IMG/VR virus record: IMGVR_UViG_3300037189_026716 | Location: 1 to 32,950 of that record | From: a virus | Reading direction: 5' to 3' (one strand) | DNA: 32,950 nt | In this document: positions 17,582-26,535 of the stretch, piece after piece | Position numbering within the stretch: the stretch's first letter is position 1 | Layout: every line of letters starts with the position of its first letter | Position numbers and translations under genes: made by a program | Notes under the pieces: model-generated | The model's database searches: none | What the model saw: only the letters and a program-made list of their open reading frames with translations | What the model was told of the DNA's origin: nothing

Positions 17582-20260
17582 TTAAAATAGGCCAAAATTC
17601 ATCCCAGACGGTGATGTAAGGGGATTATTTTCTTGGCTGTAGGGGTTGGTGTTTACCGCAGGCGGAACCACACTAACGCTAGGGGCAGCAGCTGGTGTTG
17701 GAGAAGCTGTCGCTGCCGGAGCTGCGCCTGCTGCACCGGCAGCTTGTTGCGCAGCAATACTGGTCGCCGGCGCGGGATTAACGGCAGGGTTTCCTTGCAC
17801 GGAACTAGACTGCAACAATGGATCCTTGATCGCCTTGATAGCCTGTGTGAACTTGCCATCTTTGAAAATGCTGCGTATTTCTATCGCGCTGTAGATACCG
17901 TTAAATGCAATGCTGCTGGTATTAAATTCAACGTAACCGGTTTCCTCATTCGGAGCTTCTCCGGTCCTAAAATTCAAAAAGAACCCAGTTTCGCCTCCGT
18001 AGAAAAATGCCGCTTGTGGTGAGTATTGTAGCTCAGACTGCCGCGCTGCTGTTGCGATAGCTGAATTTTCCTCAATGTTCCCCAACCCAATCCAGTATGG
18101 ATCACCACGTATTTCAATGTTAACTTCAACAAAATAAGGCGTTGACATGACGTCGTTCAATACCGCTGCTACCAAACTTCGATTCCTAGGAAGGCTTTCT
18201 AGATTAGCCCGTGCCGAAGCTTGCTCTGATTGAGCCGCACCAGCCATGGTAGCGATCTGACCGATCGGAGCTGATACCGGTCGCAGGCTCACCGGTAGAG
18301 GTGTTGAATAAAAATTTGCCACCCTAGCGTCCTCAAGATAGAGATTCTGACGATTTCGTGTGGATAGATCCCACGCAGCTCTGGTGGCAAAATTTTGTAC
18401 TGCTGCACCTCTGATGTCATCGTTACCAACCTGTACCTGCAAGCCCTGCAACATCTGTTCTCCAGGGCTGCGATTTTCCCAGCGTTCCTGGAATCTCCTA
18501 GCGTCGTTGCCATATTGAGATAATAAGCGCTCGGCTTCCTGAAGGGTTTGCTGTGCCGATTCAATCTGTGGCTGATTTTGCTGGGCATTTCGAGCATTCT
18601 GCAGGGCACTGAGATTTTGCCGAGCTGTCTGTACCTCTGCCCTAGCTCGACGATATTGATTAGCCGATGCAAATGCAATGCTGGTCGGATCGACCTGAGG
18701 CCCAATGGTATAGTTGCTGTAAACGTTTTGGCCAAGTTGTGTCGGAACTGATGCTTGCCAAAACCATTCAAGCTTGATATCAAGCTTGATTACATCAAGA
18801 TTTGTCCCGGTAAAGATGTAGTCGTAGACCTTGTTATATCTCTTGGATCTAACCAGTGTGTTTTGTCGATCCTGTTGCTGCGCCGGCTGCTGTGTGGCAA
18901 CAGCATTTTGTTGATCAACGATAGCCCTAGTTGTGGGATATTCGGTAACCGTGTAGGTAACCTTTCGAACATAATCATCCGTTAGATAATCAAAACCAAC
19001 GATCTGAGATCTAGCATGTATAGCAAACATGTTTGCCATACCATTTGCTCGTATGCTTGCTTGGCTTTGTCCCGGACGTGCTTGGCTAGGTTGCCCGGGT
19101 TGACGATCTTCACCGGCTACAAACTGTCGCCCGCGTTCGGTCATGCTGATGACGAAATATAACACGGTACTGATATCCATGCCTCTGGATAGGCTAAATG
19201 TTGGATTGGCGAAATTTGCCGGATCGGTCAAACTAATGCTGCTGTTTCGTTGATCAGTGGTCGGTACGGTGGAAAATCGCCAGTCGCCCATGTCGTTTGG
19301 TAAAACGAATTCATATTCAATTCGGCGCACATTGTCGTTTTCCAGGTTCAATTGCTGATCATTCATGACCTGTTGTAATCGACGGAAAAATTCACCAATC
19401 GTTGGCGGATTTAAGTTTCCGATATTAACACCACTAGGTAACATAGCAACGTGATCAGAATTTGCATACATGCCGTCTAACATGCCCTCGATGTTGTACT
19501 CGGTACCGCTGCTAGTTGTGTCAGACTCTAACTTGGTTACGTTAATCCTGAAAAGCTTATACAATCCAACTTTCATGTCAGGCGTAGTGATATTTCCGGC
19601 CTCATCATATCCGGTAAACCATATCTCGATAAAGGTCGAGTTAGTTAGATGATTCCTAACCCCCATTCTTCTAGACAGGGAATAGATTCGATCAATCAGG
19701 CTGAGACCGTACGGTTCCTTCAGCGTCATCTTAAATTTAGTATGCAGCATAGATTGCACCCGCTGCGTTGGAGCACAGATGTTTTCTATTTCAAAATCAG
19801 TGATGTTAAATCCGGCGGTTACACCGCTTTCAGCTATGACAACCTTTTTGGTAGATTGAAACTCAAGAGCCGAAGCAATGCTTGATCCGACTAAATCATC
19901 AGTTAAGCTCCATCTGACATGATAGGTATAGTTAGCAAATTGATGCAACACATTTGGATATGCTTCAACTTGTCGACCTGGAGTCGACGTGACCTGAGAT
20001 CTAAAATTTTGGGATATCTGTCCTATCTGTGCCGCACCTTGATATGCATCACCGGAAACTAGATTCTGCAATGCACCCTGTGCATCGGAAAACGTAATCG
20101 CGTTACCAGATCCAGGAAATATCGGGGAAAATGCCGCTTGGGCAGCCGCAGTCACCGATCCACGATCAACCTGAGTTGGTGATACTGGTGGGATCGCACT
20201 TGCTGCCCGAACCTGTTCAGGTGGCGTTAGAGGTGCTGATGATCTTGGGCCAGTTGGCAT
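17582..20260 (-). CDS. Large structural protein, baseplate hub candidate (gp27-like position)
   Basis: An 892-residue protein between gp53 and gp5, 12 bases before gp5 and 2 bases after gp53. It has no enzyme motif. The first half holds beta-rich segments (TYHVRWSLTDDLVG; ITDFEIENICAPTQ; TFIEIWFTGYDEAG). A Gln/Ala-rich coiled coil lies near residues 530-600 (ARQNLSALQNARNAQQ; ESAQQTLQEAERLLSQ). The C-terminus is an Ala/Pro-rich tail. In T4 gp27 (391 residues) forms the hub with gp5, so position suggests a hub or hub-associated role, but I see no clear gp27 match. The ATG follows a GAGAG ribosome site that overlaps the gp53 stop. Gene certain, function inferred. Confidence 0.85.
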   Translation of the reverse strand: MPTGPRSSAPLTPPEQVRAASAIPPVSPTQVDRGSVTAAAQAAFSPIFPGSGNAITFSDAQGALQNLVSGDAYQGAAQIGQISQNFRSQVTSTPGRQVEAYPNVLHQFANYTYHVRWSLTDDLVGSSIASALEFQSTKKVVIAESGVTAGFNITDFEIENICAPTQRVQSMLHTKFKMTLKEPYGLSLIDRIYSLSRRMGVRNHLTNSTFIEIWFTGYDEAGNITTPDMKVGLYKLFRINVTKLESDTTSSGTEYNIEGMLDGMYANSDHVAMLPSGVNIGNLNPPTIGEFFRRLQQVMNDQQLNLENDNVRRIEYEFVLPNDMGDWRFSTVPTTDQRNSSISLTDPANFANPTFSLSRGMDISTVLYFVISMTERGRQFVAGEDRQPGQPSQARPGQSQASIRANGMANMFAIHARSQIVGFDYLTDDYVRKVTYTVTEYPTTRAIVDQQNAVATQQPAQQQDRQNTLVRSKRYNKVYDYIFTGTNLDVIKLDIKLEWFWQASVPTQLGQNVYSNYTIGPQVDPTSIAFASANQYRRARAEVQTARQNLSALQNARNAQQNQPQIESAQQTLQEAERLLSQYGNDARRFQERWENRSPGEQMLQGLQVQVGNDDIRGAAVQNFATRAAWDLSTRNRQNLYLEDARVANFYSTPLPVSLRPVSAPIGQIATMAGAAQSEQASARANLESLPRNRSLVAAVLNDVMSTPYFVEVNIEIRGDPYWIGLGNIEENSAIATAARQSELQYSPQAAFFYGGETGFFLNFRTGEAPNEETGYVEFNTSSIAFNGIYSAIEIRSIFKDGKFTQAIKAIKDPLLQSSSVQGNPAVNPAPATSIAAQQAAGAAGAAPAATASPTPAAAPSVSVVPPAVNTNPYSQENNPLTSPSGMNFGLF

Positions 20261-20262
20261 CG

Positions 20263-20574
20263 TTAAACTCTCAATCTAGGTAAGTTTGCTTTATTAGGTA
20301 GATAAATGGTAATACCTGCCTTCAAATCGTAGATCGGGTCCTTGATGGTGTTTGGATTTCGAACGGCAAAAATCCACCACCAACCGGTTGATCCATATTG
20401 ATCAAATGCTAACAGATCCGGACGTTTGTCGTATTTTGCTTGTACCGTATATAATTGATCGTCAGTCTGCGGTAAAACAAATGGACCGTTCCAAAAATCC
20501 AAATATTCGAGATATACGTTTACCTGATCAGTGCCAGCATACGGGCTAGCCGGTTGATAATTTACCGTTGTCAT
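20263..20574 (-). CDS. 53: Baseplate wedge protein gp53-like
   Basis: A 103-residue protein carrying the gp53 core: a YDKRPDLLAFDQYGSTGWWW motif, then IFAVRNPNTIKDPIYDLKAG and a short ITIYLPNKANLP tail. T4 gp53 (196 residues) clamps gp6, gp7 and gp25 and contains a LysM-like fold; this one is shorter but keeps the conserved WWxFAxxNPN...DPIxD stretch. The ATG overlaps the previous gene's stop (ATGA) and an ideal AGGAGG lies nine bases upstream, so it is co-translated with the tube-junction protein. Confidence 0.87.
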   Translation of the reverse strand: MTTVNYQPASPYAGTDQVNVYLEYLDFWNGPFVLPQTDDQLYTVQAKYDKRPDLLAFDQYGSTGWWWIFAVRNPNTIKDPIYDLKAGITIYLPNKANLPRLRV

Positions 20575-21521
20575 ACCCAGGTACCTCCTCTCAGCAGCGA
20601 TCCATCCCTGAATTGTGAAAGATCGAATGCTCTCAGCCGCCTCGGGGTATTTTGCACGATCAGCTGCACCTGTATGTTGAATAGGGCCGGTAACCAGGCA
20701 TATCCATCATTTGTTTGTGAGCTTATATTGGTACTGTTGATCGAATTAAGAACCGAATATAGCTCATTTGGACTAGCAGGTTGGGGGCTTCCGCCTTGAT
20801 CTGCGTTGATTTTAACCGGAACGTAATCGACGTCGTTTGGCAACGTAACTGAAAACTGGGTGATGATCACCGGTAGAGCGTTGAACATGTATTGACCGTA
20901 GGCGTCAAACAACAGAACCGGTGGGGGAGTCCCTTGGTATTTTTCGGCATCAGATCCCTGTGCTCCACCAAACCACATCTTTGTTGATGTTCGGAGAAAA
21001 TGAATGCATGCCATAGCGTATGCACCTTCTGCCTGGCTTTGAACGGTGAATTGCCCATCAACCGACAGTTTTAGCGCCGGGGTGCGAGTATAGCTATGAA
21101 AATCCTGGTTAGTATGTACCAACTCCATAGGCGTGTAGGTCACATCTTGTTGATATGTGATAGTTGGTTGATAGGGAAATACAACTCCGTTGGTATCCAA
21201 CAGTGGTTTCATCAACCCCGTTCCATATACTATACCAGTAGACCCCGGTTTAGCCCTAAGTCGAACGCGTCTGCCAGCAGTATCTTGTAAGTTTTGTGGA
21301 GCCGATGGTGCAGCACCTAGATCTTGCAAAAAATAAAGAGATTGTATAGCTGTCTGCAAGTTTCGAAGGGTTCCTTGCACATCGCCGCCCTGCGCCGATG
21401 CCCGCTGGTATGCAGAAAGGGCTTCTTGTATGTTCGGAGGCGTGTTTGTTCCTTCTACCATCGTATTATATTCCAAAATCCAGGTCTGTTGACGATATTT
21501 ATCACCTCTATAAACCACCAT
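20571..21521 (-). CDS. Tail tube-baseplate junction protein (gp48/gp54-like)
   Basis: This 316-residue protein has a motif set I associate with tube-terminating or junction proteins of T4-like phages: GTGLMKPLLDTNGVVFPYQP, then TNQDFHSYTRTPALKLSVDG, a helix MACIHFLRTSTKMWFGG, and GTPPPVLLFDAYGQYMFNAL. T4 gp54 (320 residues) and gp48 (364) are tail-tube-like proteins that start tube growth on the baseplate, which fits both length and position. I cannot separate gp48 from gp54 by eye. I chose the ATG at 21521; an in-frame TTG nine bases upstream is unlikely. No clear Shine-Dalgarno precedes it. It is first in the minus-strand run to gp5. Confidence 0.85.
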   Translation of the reverse strand: MVVYRGDKYRQQTWILEYNTMVEGTNTPPNIQEALSAYQRASAQGGDVQGTLRNLQTAIQSLYFLQDLGAAPSAPQNLQDTAGRRVRLRAKPGSTGIVYGTGLMKPLLDTNGVVFPYQPTITYQQDVTYTPMELVHTNQDFHSYTRTPALKLSVDGQFTVQSQAEGAYAMACIHFLRTSTKMWFGGAQGSDAEKYQGTPPPVLLFDAYGQYMFNALPVIITQFSVTLPNDVDYVPVKINADQGGSPQPASPNELYSVLNSINSTNISSQTNDGYAWLPALFNIQVQLIVQNTPRRLRAFDLSQFRDGSLLRGGTWV

Positions 21522-21540
21522 GTTAACCAAATGGTCTGGT

Positions 21541-21569
21541 TTGACTCAATAGTTCAAAATAGTTACAAT
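21541..21569 (+). promoter_or_regulatory. Strong sigma70-type promoter for gp55
   Basis: TTGACT (21541-21546) and TACAAT (21564-21569) are separated by 17 bases, five of six matches in each box. It is followed by AGGA and the gp55 ATG at 21600. It lies in the divergent gap with the tube-junction gene. Expression of the late sigma factor from a host-type promoter is what the T4 programme requires. Confidence 0.7.
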
Positions 21570-21599
21570 AACAACACTTTCACTTGATAGGAAACAAGC

Positions 21600-22424
21600 A
21601 TGGCCATAGCCCCAGTAAAAATCAAATATCTAACCAACAAGGATCTGTTGGAAGAGATCCACCGTAGCAAAACATCGTATTGTTCCTATCCAGACCCCAT
21701 TTATGCCCGATACGATTTTATCGTCAATGACATCAAGCTGATAACGCCGACCAGGGTAGAAGAAGCTAGAAAGAAAAAGCTTGCTGAACTACAGATGATC
21801 GAGAAAAAGGCACAGATCTCCCAAGGGATCAAGGATCCTAAAATAACCATAACCCTAGATGATGTACCAATTGAGTCGATAGTGATTAGGCTGATGACAC
21901 ACACGCACATACCGATCAATCCTGACAAGGTTGATAAAGCCAAGACCGTAGCTGAGCGACACATGCGATGCAATTTTCCTCCATTCCAACACTACATCAT
22001 GAAAGAAGACGTACTGACCTGTGTACTCAAAAGCCATTGGAAAGGCGGGCTAGAAAATGGTCATTTCTGTCGAGACCACGGAAAGATGACCAATAATCTA
22101 GCATTGATGTTCATGAAACTGGTTGATCGGTACGGGCATCGCGGTAACTGGCGCGGCTATACCTACATCGATGAAATGAAGTGCCAGGCACTGTTGCAGC
22201 TATCCCAGGTTGGATTACAGTTCGATGAAAGCCGATCAGATACACCAAATCCATTTGCCTACTACACGCAAACCATTACCAATAGCTTCATGCGCATACT
22301 GAATATTGAAAAGAAAAATCAAAACATCCGCGATGATATCTTGATCATGCACGGAGCATCGCCAAGCTATACCAGAATGGTTGATAACGAGATAGCCCAA
22401 AAGATCCCACCAAAGGAAGCTTGA
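21600..22424 (+). CDS. 55: Late-transcription sigma factor gp55-like
   Basis: This 274-residue protein is longer than T4 gp55 (185). The N-terminal third (NKDLLEEIHRSKTSYCSYPD and a following helix rich in Lys and Glu) is an added region. The C-terminal part shows the sigma region-2-like block GYTYIDEMKCQALLQLSQVG, then FAYYTQTITNSFMRILNIEK and NQNIRDDILIMHG, which match gp55 homologues in T4-like phages. gp55 replaces the host sigma factor on RNA polymerase and reads the TATAAATA-type late promoter, normally with gp33 and the gp45 clamp; neither partner is in this window. AGGA seven bases before the ATG is a good ribosome site. It heads the plus-strand group with gp47 and gp46. Confidence 0.88.
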   Translation: MAIAPVKIKYLTNKDLLEEIHRSKTSYCSYPDPIYARYDFIVNDIKLITPTRVEEARKKKLAELQMIEKKAQISQGIKDPKITITLDDVPIESIVIRLMTHTHIPINPDKVDKAKTVAERHMRCNFPPFQHYIMKEDVLTCVLKSHWKGGLENGHFCRDHGKMTNNLALMFMKLVDRYGHRGNWRGYTYIDEMKCQALLQLSQVGLQFDESRSDTPNPFAYYTQTITNSFMRILNIEKKNQNIRDDILIMHGASPSYTRMVDNEIAQKIPPKEA

Positions 22425-22463
22425 AAACGACTGCCATGCGCCGTGTTATTATCGACGGCTTTA

Positions 22464-22492
22464 TTGCTACCGATCGTACGGTGAGGTAAAAT
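22464..22492 (+). promoter_or_regulatory. Sigma70-type promoter upstream of gp47
   Basis: TTGCTA (22464-22469) and TAAAAT (22487-22492) are 17 bases apart in the 90-base gap between gp55 and gp47. AGGG and the gp47 ATG at 22515 follow. Confidence 0.45.
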
Positions 22493-22514
22493 AGATTCTA
22501 GCTAGGGATCTATC

Positions 22515-23534
22515 ATGGCAATCAATCCAGACTTTTCAAAAGTAGCGGTGTTCACCGATCTGCACTATGGCATGCGAAACAACAGCCGTGATCATAATGA
22601 CAGTTGCGAGAGATTCATCAAATGGATGATCCAGCAAAGCGAGGACCGGGGTATTCGAACCTGCATCTTCGGCGGGGACTTTCACCATGTTAGATCCGCC
22701 ATCAACATTTCAACATTGAACTATTCGGTTAGCGGCCTCAAGCTGCTTAACGACTATTTTGACAACACGTTCTTCATCCTCGGTAACCACGATTTGTTTT
22801 ATCGAGACAAGTACGAAATACACAGCCTGCCATACATCACACAGTTTCCAAAAATACACACGATCTCTACCATGACCGAAATGGACGGGGTTGCATTTGT
22901 GCCATGGTTGGTTGCTGATCAATGGAAAAAAGTGCCAAATCTCAAATCCCCATATATGTTTGGTCACTTTGAGCTACCAAAATTCAAGATGAATGCAATG
23001 GTAGAAATGCCAGATCACGGACTGCTCAATGCCGCACACTTTGTTAACCAAACTCAGGTATTTTCCGGACATTTCCACAAAAGACAAAACAAGGGCAAAA
23101 TATGGTACATTGGAAACGCATTCCCTCACAATTTTGCCGATGCCTGGGATGATGATCGCGGGATGATGGTGTGGACACCGGGACAGGACCCAGATTTTAT
23201 CACATGGCCTGAAACACCAAAATATAGAACCCTAACCATGAGCCAGGTCGTGGCCGATCCGTCCCAATTTATCGATGATCGAACCTTTGCCAAGATCACC
23301 ATGGATATCAACGCTTCGTATGAGGACGTTAATTTTATCAAAGAACTGCTGGAAAATGAGCTCAATGCTCGAGAGGTGCAGATAATAACCCCCAAGAACA
23401 GCGATCCTGACATGCTGGACGAAGCCGACATCAATTTTGAAAGTGTCGATACCATCGTGATAAGCCATCTTCAAAGCATCGAATCCAACACAATGGATAA
23501 AAACGAGCTGGTCAAGATATACCAAGGTATTTGA
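22515..23534 (+). CDS. 47: Recombination nuclease subunit gp47 (SbcD/Mre11-like)
   Basis: At 339 residues this matches the T4 gp47 length. The calcineurin-type phosphoesterase motifs appear in order: FTDLHYG (Asp15, His17), GGDFHH (Asp55), GNHD (90-93), then FGHFE and SGHFHKRQ. Two metal ions bound by these residues drive the exo/endonuclease of the gp46-gp47 complex, which resects double-strand ends for recombination-dependent replication and helps degrade host DNA. The C-terminal third is the DNA-binding and capping region and is less conserved. An AGGG ribosome site sits seven bases before the ATG. An HNH endonuclease gene separates it from gp46. Confidence 0.95.
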   Translation: MAINPDFSKVAVFTDLHYGMRNNSRDHNDSCERFIKWMIQQSEDRGIRTCIFGGDFHHVRSAINISTLNYSVSGLKLLNDYFDNTFFILGNHDLFYRDKYEIHSLPYITQFPKIHTISTMTEMDGVAFVPWLVADQWKKVPNLKSPYMFGHFELPKFKMNAMVEMPDHGLLNAAHFVNQTQVFSGHFHKRQNKGKIWYIGNAFPHNFADAWDDDRGMMVWTPGQDPDFITWPETPKYRTLTMSQVVADPSQFIDDRTFAKITMDINASYEDVNFIKELLENELNAREVQIITPKNSDPDMLDEADINFESVDTIVISHLQSIESNTMDKNELVKIYQGI

Positions 23535-23535
23535 T

Positions 23536-24114
23536 ATGTTGATACCCGATCCGTGCTTGTGGGATATTTCTATGACGGCAAGAGAAGTTGCCGTAAAATT
23601 AGAAGTTCATCCAATTACAATATGGCGATGGCGCAAAAAACTTGGAATCAAGATGTCAATAGGTGCTAAACCCGGCAAAGCGGTACCTAAACGGATTAAA
23701 CGAGAAGCAAGGACGTGTGTTGCAGAAGGATGTAACAATTCATTTGTCACCGTTCCATCGGTTAAGAAACGATTCTGTTCTCATCGATGCCAGGCCTTGA
23801 CTCGAAAAAGTTGGTTGACAAGAAAAGCGCCCAGAAAACGAAATCTAAACATGTCGACCTGGAAGAGATACCTACGTAATGTCCATGGTGCGAGTCAACG
23901 GATTTATGAAGCAAACATCGATAGGATCAATCCTAATCGACACCCGCGAACCCTTTGTGGTGTAGAAGGTGGATGGCAACTCGATCATATTATCTCAATC
24001 AAGGAATGCTTTGCTAGAGGTATGACCGTAGAGGAAGCATCGTCGATAGAAAACCTTAGAATGCTTCCATGGAAGGACAATCTGATGAGGTATTACAATG
24101 GCTCTCATAATTAA
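23536..24114 (+). CDS. HNH homing-type endonuclease inserted between gp47 and gp46
   Basis: A 192-residue protein with three parts. An N-terminal helix-turn-helix (TAREVAVKLEVHPITIWRWR, residues 14-33) should bind DNA. A Cys-pair zinc motif follows (C61, C66, C81, C85: CVAEGC then CSHRC). The HNH catalytic core is WQLDHI (147-152) with Asn173 and a final NLMRYYN. Such free-standing genes cut an intron- or gene-lacking allele and spread by repair, and they are common guests in T4-like genomes. The ATG lies one base after the gp47 stop, and the stop overlaps the gp46 start by 17 bases, so the gene has been fitted tightly into the operon. The insertion point is exactly between two co-acting nuclease subunits. 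Confidence 0.88.
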   Translation: MLIPDPCLWDISMTAREVAVKLEVHPITIWRWRKKLGIKMSIGAKPGKAVPKRIKREARTCVAEGCNNSFVTVPSVKKRFCSHRCQALTRKSWLTRKAPRKRNLNMSTWKRYLRNVHGASQRIYEANIDRINPNRHPRTLCGVEGGWQLDHIISIKECFARGMTVEEASSIENLRMLPWKDNLMRYYNGSHN

Positions 24115-25876
24115 AAACGTAATCATCAAAAATTTTCTAAGCTGCGGCAACGCCACACAAACCGTTGAGCTTAACAAAACCGGATTGAGCTTGGTCCTCG
24201 GTGAGAATCTCGACATGGGAGGTAACGGATCACGAAACGGGGTCGGCAAAAGCACCATCCTGCAGGCCATATCATTTGGCCTATACGGGCAAAGCCTTAC
24301 CAACATCAGGGTTAATAATCTCATAAACAACATCAATCAAAAGAACATGATGGTGGCCGTTGAATTTGAAAAGGACGGTCATCAGTATCGCATTGAACGG
24401 GGGCGCAAGCCAAATTTCTTTCGATATATCGTTGATGACAAGAATGTTGACGAAAGCACCGACGACGCACAGGGCGAAAACCGTGAAACCCAAAAGGAAA
24501 TAGATAATATCCTCGGTATGAGCCATTCTCTGTTCAAGCACATACTTGCGCTCAATACCTACACGGAACCATTCCTCAGCCTGGGTGCATCAAAGCAACG
24601 AGAGATCATCGAGGAGCTGCTGACCATCACCCTGTTAAGCCAAAAGGCTGAAAATCTCAAGGAGATGATCAAGATCACTAAAACCTCCATTGAGCAGGAG
24701 GATTTTCGAATAAGGACCGTGAAGCAAAGCAACGATCGAATTCGACTAACCATGCAGGATATCGCACGAAAGGCCGATAATTGGGACATCACCAGGCAGT
24801 CAACCATTGATGAGCTAGCCAAGGCCATCGAGAGCCTTGAGACCCTTGACATTGAGCGAGAGCTGCAATCCCATCGAGATTTGGATCTGTATAACCAACT
24901 AGTATCGTCAAAGTCACAGATCACCAGGGATCTTGCCATGAAAGGTCGGCACCTACAGCAGATGTCCACGCAGCTCAATGCTGCCTTAACTGACTACGAC
25001 AAGGCCGTTAATCACGAATGCCCAACATGCGGACAAGGCATCCATGATCAGGAGCACGAAAGGATACGAACTGGTCTAGAAACCAAGATCATGCAACTTG
25101 ACACCCAGACCAAGGCCGAGCAAGAAGAGGTCGATATTAGCAAAACTCAGCTAGCCGAGCTAGACCGCGTGTTAAATGAAATGACCAAACCGATGACCGC
25201 ATATCAGACCCTGGAACAAGCTCTAAATCATCGAAACACGCTGGAACAGCTGATCAAGGAATTGGAAAAGGAGGTCGTATCAGTTAATCCATATCGAGAT
25301 CAAAATACCAGCCTAGCCGGTACCATGCAAGAGGTAACATACGACGATCTCAACCAACTGATTAAGGATCGAGATCACCAAGAATTTTTGTTTAAGCTGC
25401 TGACCAACAAGGACAGCTTCATTCGAAAGCGTATCATCGATCAAAATCTAGCATATCTAAACCTACGTCTCAACGAGTATCTAGACAAGCTTGGATTACC
25501 ACATCAGATCAAGTTTATCAATGATCTATCAGTTGAAATCAGCTTAAATGGACAGGAATTGGATTTCGACAATCTTTCTCGAGGGGAGCGCACACGGTTG
25601 ATACTTGGACTAAGCTGGGCATTCAGGGACATCTTCGAAAATACCATGCATGCTATAAATTTGATATTCGTTGACGAGCTGCTTGACAGCGGAATGGATC
25701 CTCAGGGTCTTGAGGGTGCTATCGAGATACTTAAAAAGATGGAACGCGAACGAAACAAGAACATTTTCGTGATTAGCCACCGAGAGGAACTGATCAATCG
25801 TGTCGGCGCCGTGTTAACCGTTATCAAAGAAAACAGCTTCACGACATTCAGCGTTGATCATTCAGCCGCAAGCTGA
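24098..25876 (+). CDS. 46: Recombination nuclease subunit gp46 (SbcC/Rad50-like)
   Basis: This 592-residue SMC-like ATPase pairs with gp47. The Walker A box is GSRNGVGKST (residues 44-53), the zinc hook is CPTC (308-311) between long helices, the signature motif is LSRGER (493-498), and Walker B is LIFVDE (522-527). The two coiled-coil arms flank the hook (for example RTVKQSNDRIRLTMQDIARK on one side). T4 gp46 is 560 residues. ATP binding clamps DNA ends and regulates gp47 cutting. The ATG is inside the HNH gene, with GAGG seven bases upstream. It converges with the minus-strand nuclease gene, leaving two bases between the stops. Confidence 0.95.
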   Translation: MALIIKNVIIKNFLSCGNATQTVELNKTGLSLVLGENLDMGGNGSRNGVGKSTILQAISFGLYGQSLTNIRVNNLINNINQKNMMVAVEFEKDGHQYRIERGRKPNFFRYIVDDKNVDESTDDAQGENRETQKEIDNILGMSHSLFKHILALNTYTEPFLSLGASKQREIIEELLTITLLSQKAENLKEMIKITKTSIEQEDFRIRTVKQSNDRIRLTMQDIARKADNWDITRQSTIDELAKAIESLETLDIERELQSHRDLDLYNQLVSSKSQITRDLAMKGRHLQQMSTQLNAALTDYDKAVNHECPTCGQGIHDQEHERIRTGLETKIMQLDTQTKAEQEEVDISKTQLAELDRVLNEMTKPMTAYQTLEQALNHRNTLEQLIKELEKEVVSVNPYRDQNTSLAGTMQEVTYDDLNQLIKDRDHQEFLFKLLTNKDSFIRKRIIDQNLAYLNLRLNEYLDKLGLPHQIKFINDLSVEISLNGQELDFDNLSRGERTRLILGLSWAFRDIFENTMHAINLIFVDELLDSGMDPQGLEGAIEILKKMERERNKNIFVISHREELINRVGAVLTVIKENSFTTFSVDHSAAS

Positions 25877-25878
25877 TG

Positions 25879-26364
25879 TCAGTCAAAAAATACCGAGTCG
25901 TCCTGGGCAAGGCATGATGACAACGATGAAACGAAATAGGTCTTGTAAGGAAGATTGTAGGCGTTTGGAACTGGTTCAGTGGCAATGACGATCTCATCGA
26001 CATTGTTGTATTTGATTATGAGCAGCATTTTCTTTCCGCTGTTTTGGCTGTCCTGCTCGGCTTGCTTGATCCATCCGTCCCATTCCTTGCATTCCTGTTG
26101 CATGATGTTCTTAAACAACGGCGCCGATTTATAATGCTTGCATTCAACGGTATAAACAAAGGTCTGCGGGCATATGACATCGCCTAAGCTGGCCTTCTCG
26201 GTATCATATGTTTCCAATCTCTTTTGGTTTGATCCTCCAAAAAAGCTGCCAGAGTCAGCATTACGACGAAATGCCTTCTTGATACCGGTTTTTAATTCAA
26301 ACCGAGACGATAACAGATTTGCGATCTTTCGTTCGAAGCTGTTGCCCTTGTTTTTACTGTTCAT
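25879..26364 (-). CDS. PD-(D/E)XK-type nuclease
   Basis: A 161-residue protein starting at the ATG with AGGA eight bases upstream; a longer frame to 26385 is less likely. It has an early Glu (E11 in NSFERKIANLL), then GDVICP (Asp62) and a VECKHY block (Glu74, Lys76), the arrangement of small Holliday-junction-resolvase or restriction-fold nucleases. Trp and Lys-rich segments follow (ECKEWDGWIKQAEQ). It may cut branched or foreign DNA. Position next to the gp46 end suggests a DNA-processing role, but the gene is transcribed on the opposite strand. The fold class is convincing; the substrate is unknown. Confidence 0.8.
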   Translation of the reverse strand: MNSKNKGNSFERKIANLLSSRFELKTGIKKAFRRNADSGSFFGGSNQKRLETYDTEKASLGDVICPQTFVYTVECKHYKSAPLFKNIMQQECKEWDGWIKQAEQDSQNSGKKMLLIIKYNNVDEIVIATEPVPNAYNLPYKTYFVSSLSSCLAQDDSVFFD

Positions 26365-26484
26365 GTCTAATTTCCTATGTGGCAAGAAATATTTTCATCC
26401 AGGTATTAGATATCAAGTACCGTTATACCATGTGCTTGACTATGTATCGCCTAGATCGAGCATCAACGGCGTATTTCACCGGTG

Positions 26485-26514
26485 TTGACATATTTTTACC
26501 GGCCAAGGTACACT
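26485..26514 (+). promoter_or_regulatory. Sigma70-type promoter upstream of the unknown plus-strand gene
   Basis: TTGACA (26485-26490) and TACACT (26509-26514) are separated by 18 bases. It lies in the divergent gap before the ATG at 26536. Confidence 0.5.
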
Positions 26515-26535
26515 AATAAAATGTTAGGAAGGCAA

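Noticed and set aside
18768-18789. Perfect 22-base palindrome centred on GATATC
   Set aside because: It lies inside coding sequence and results from the repeated codons of Ile-Lys-Leu-Asp-Ile-Lys-Leu-Glu. No sign of a binding site or attachment site around it.
22650-22680. T-loop-like GGTATTCGAACC suggesting a tRNA
   Set aside because: It is within the gp47 coding sequence and no acceptor or anticodon arms surround it.
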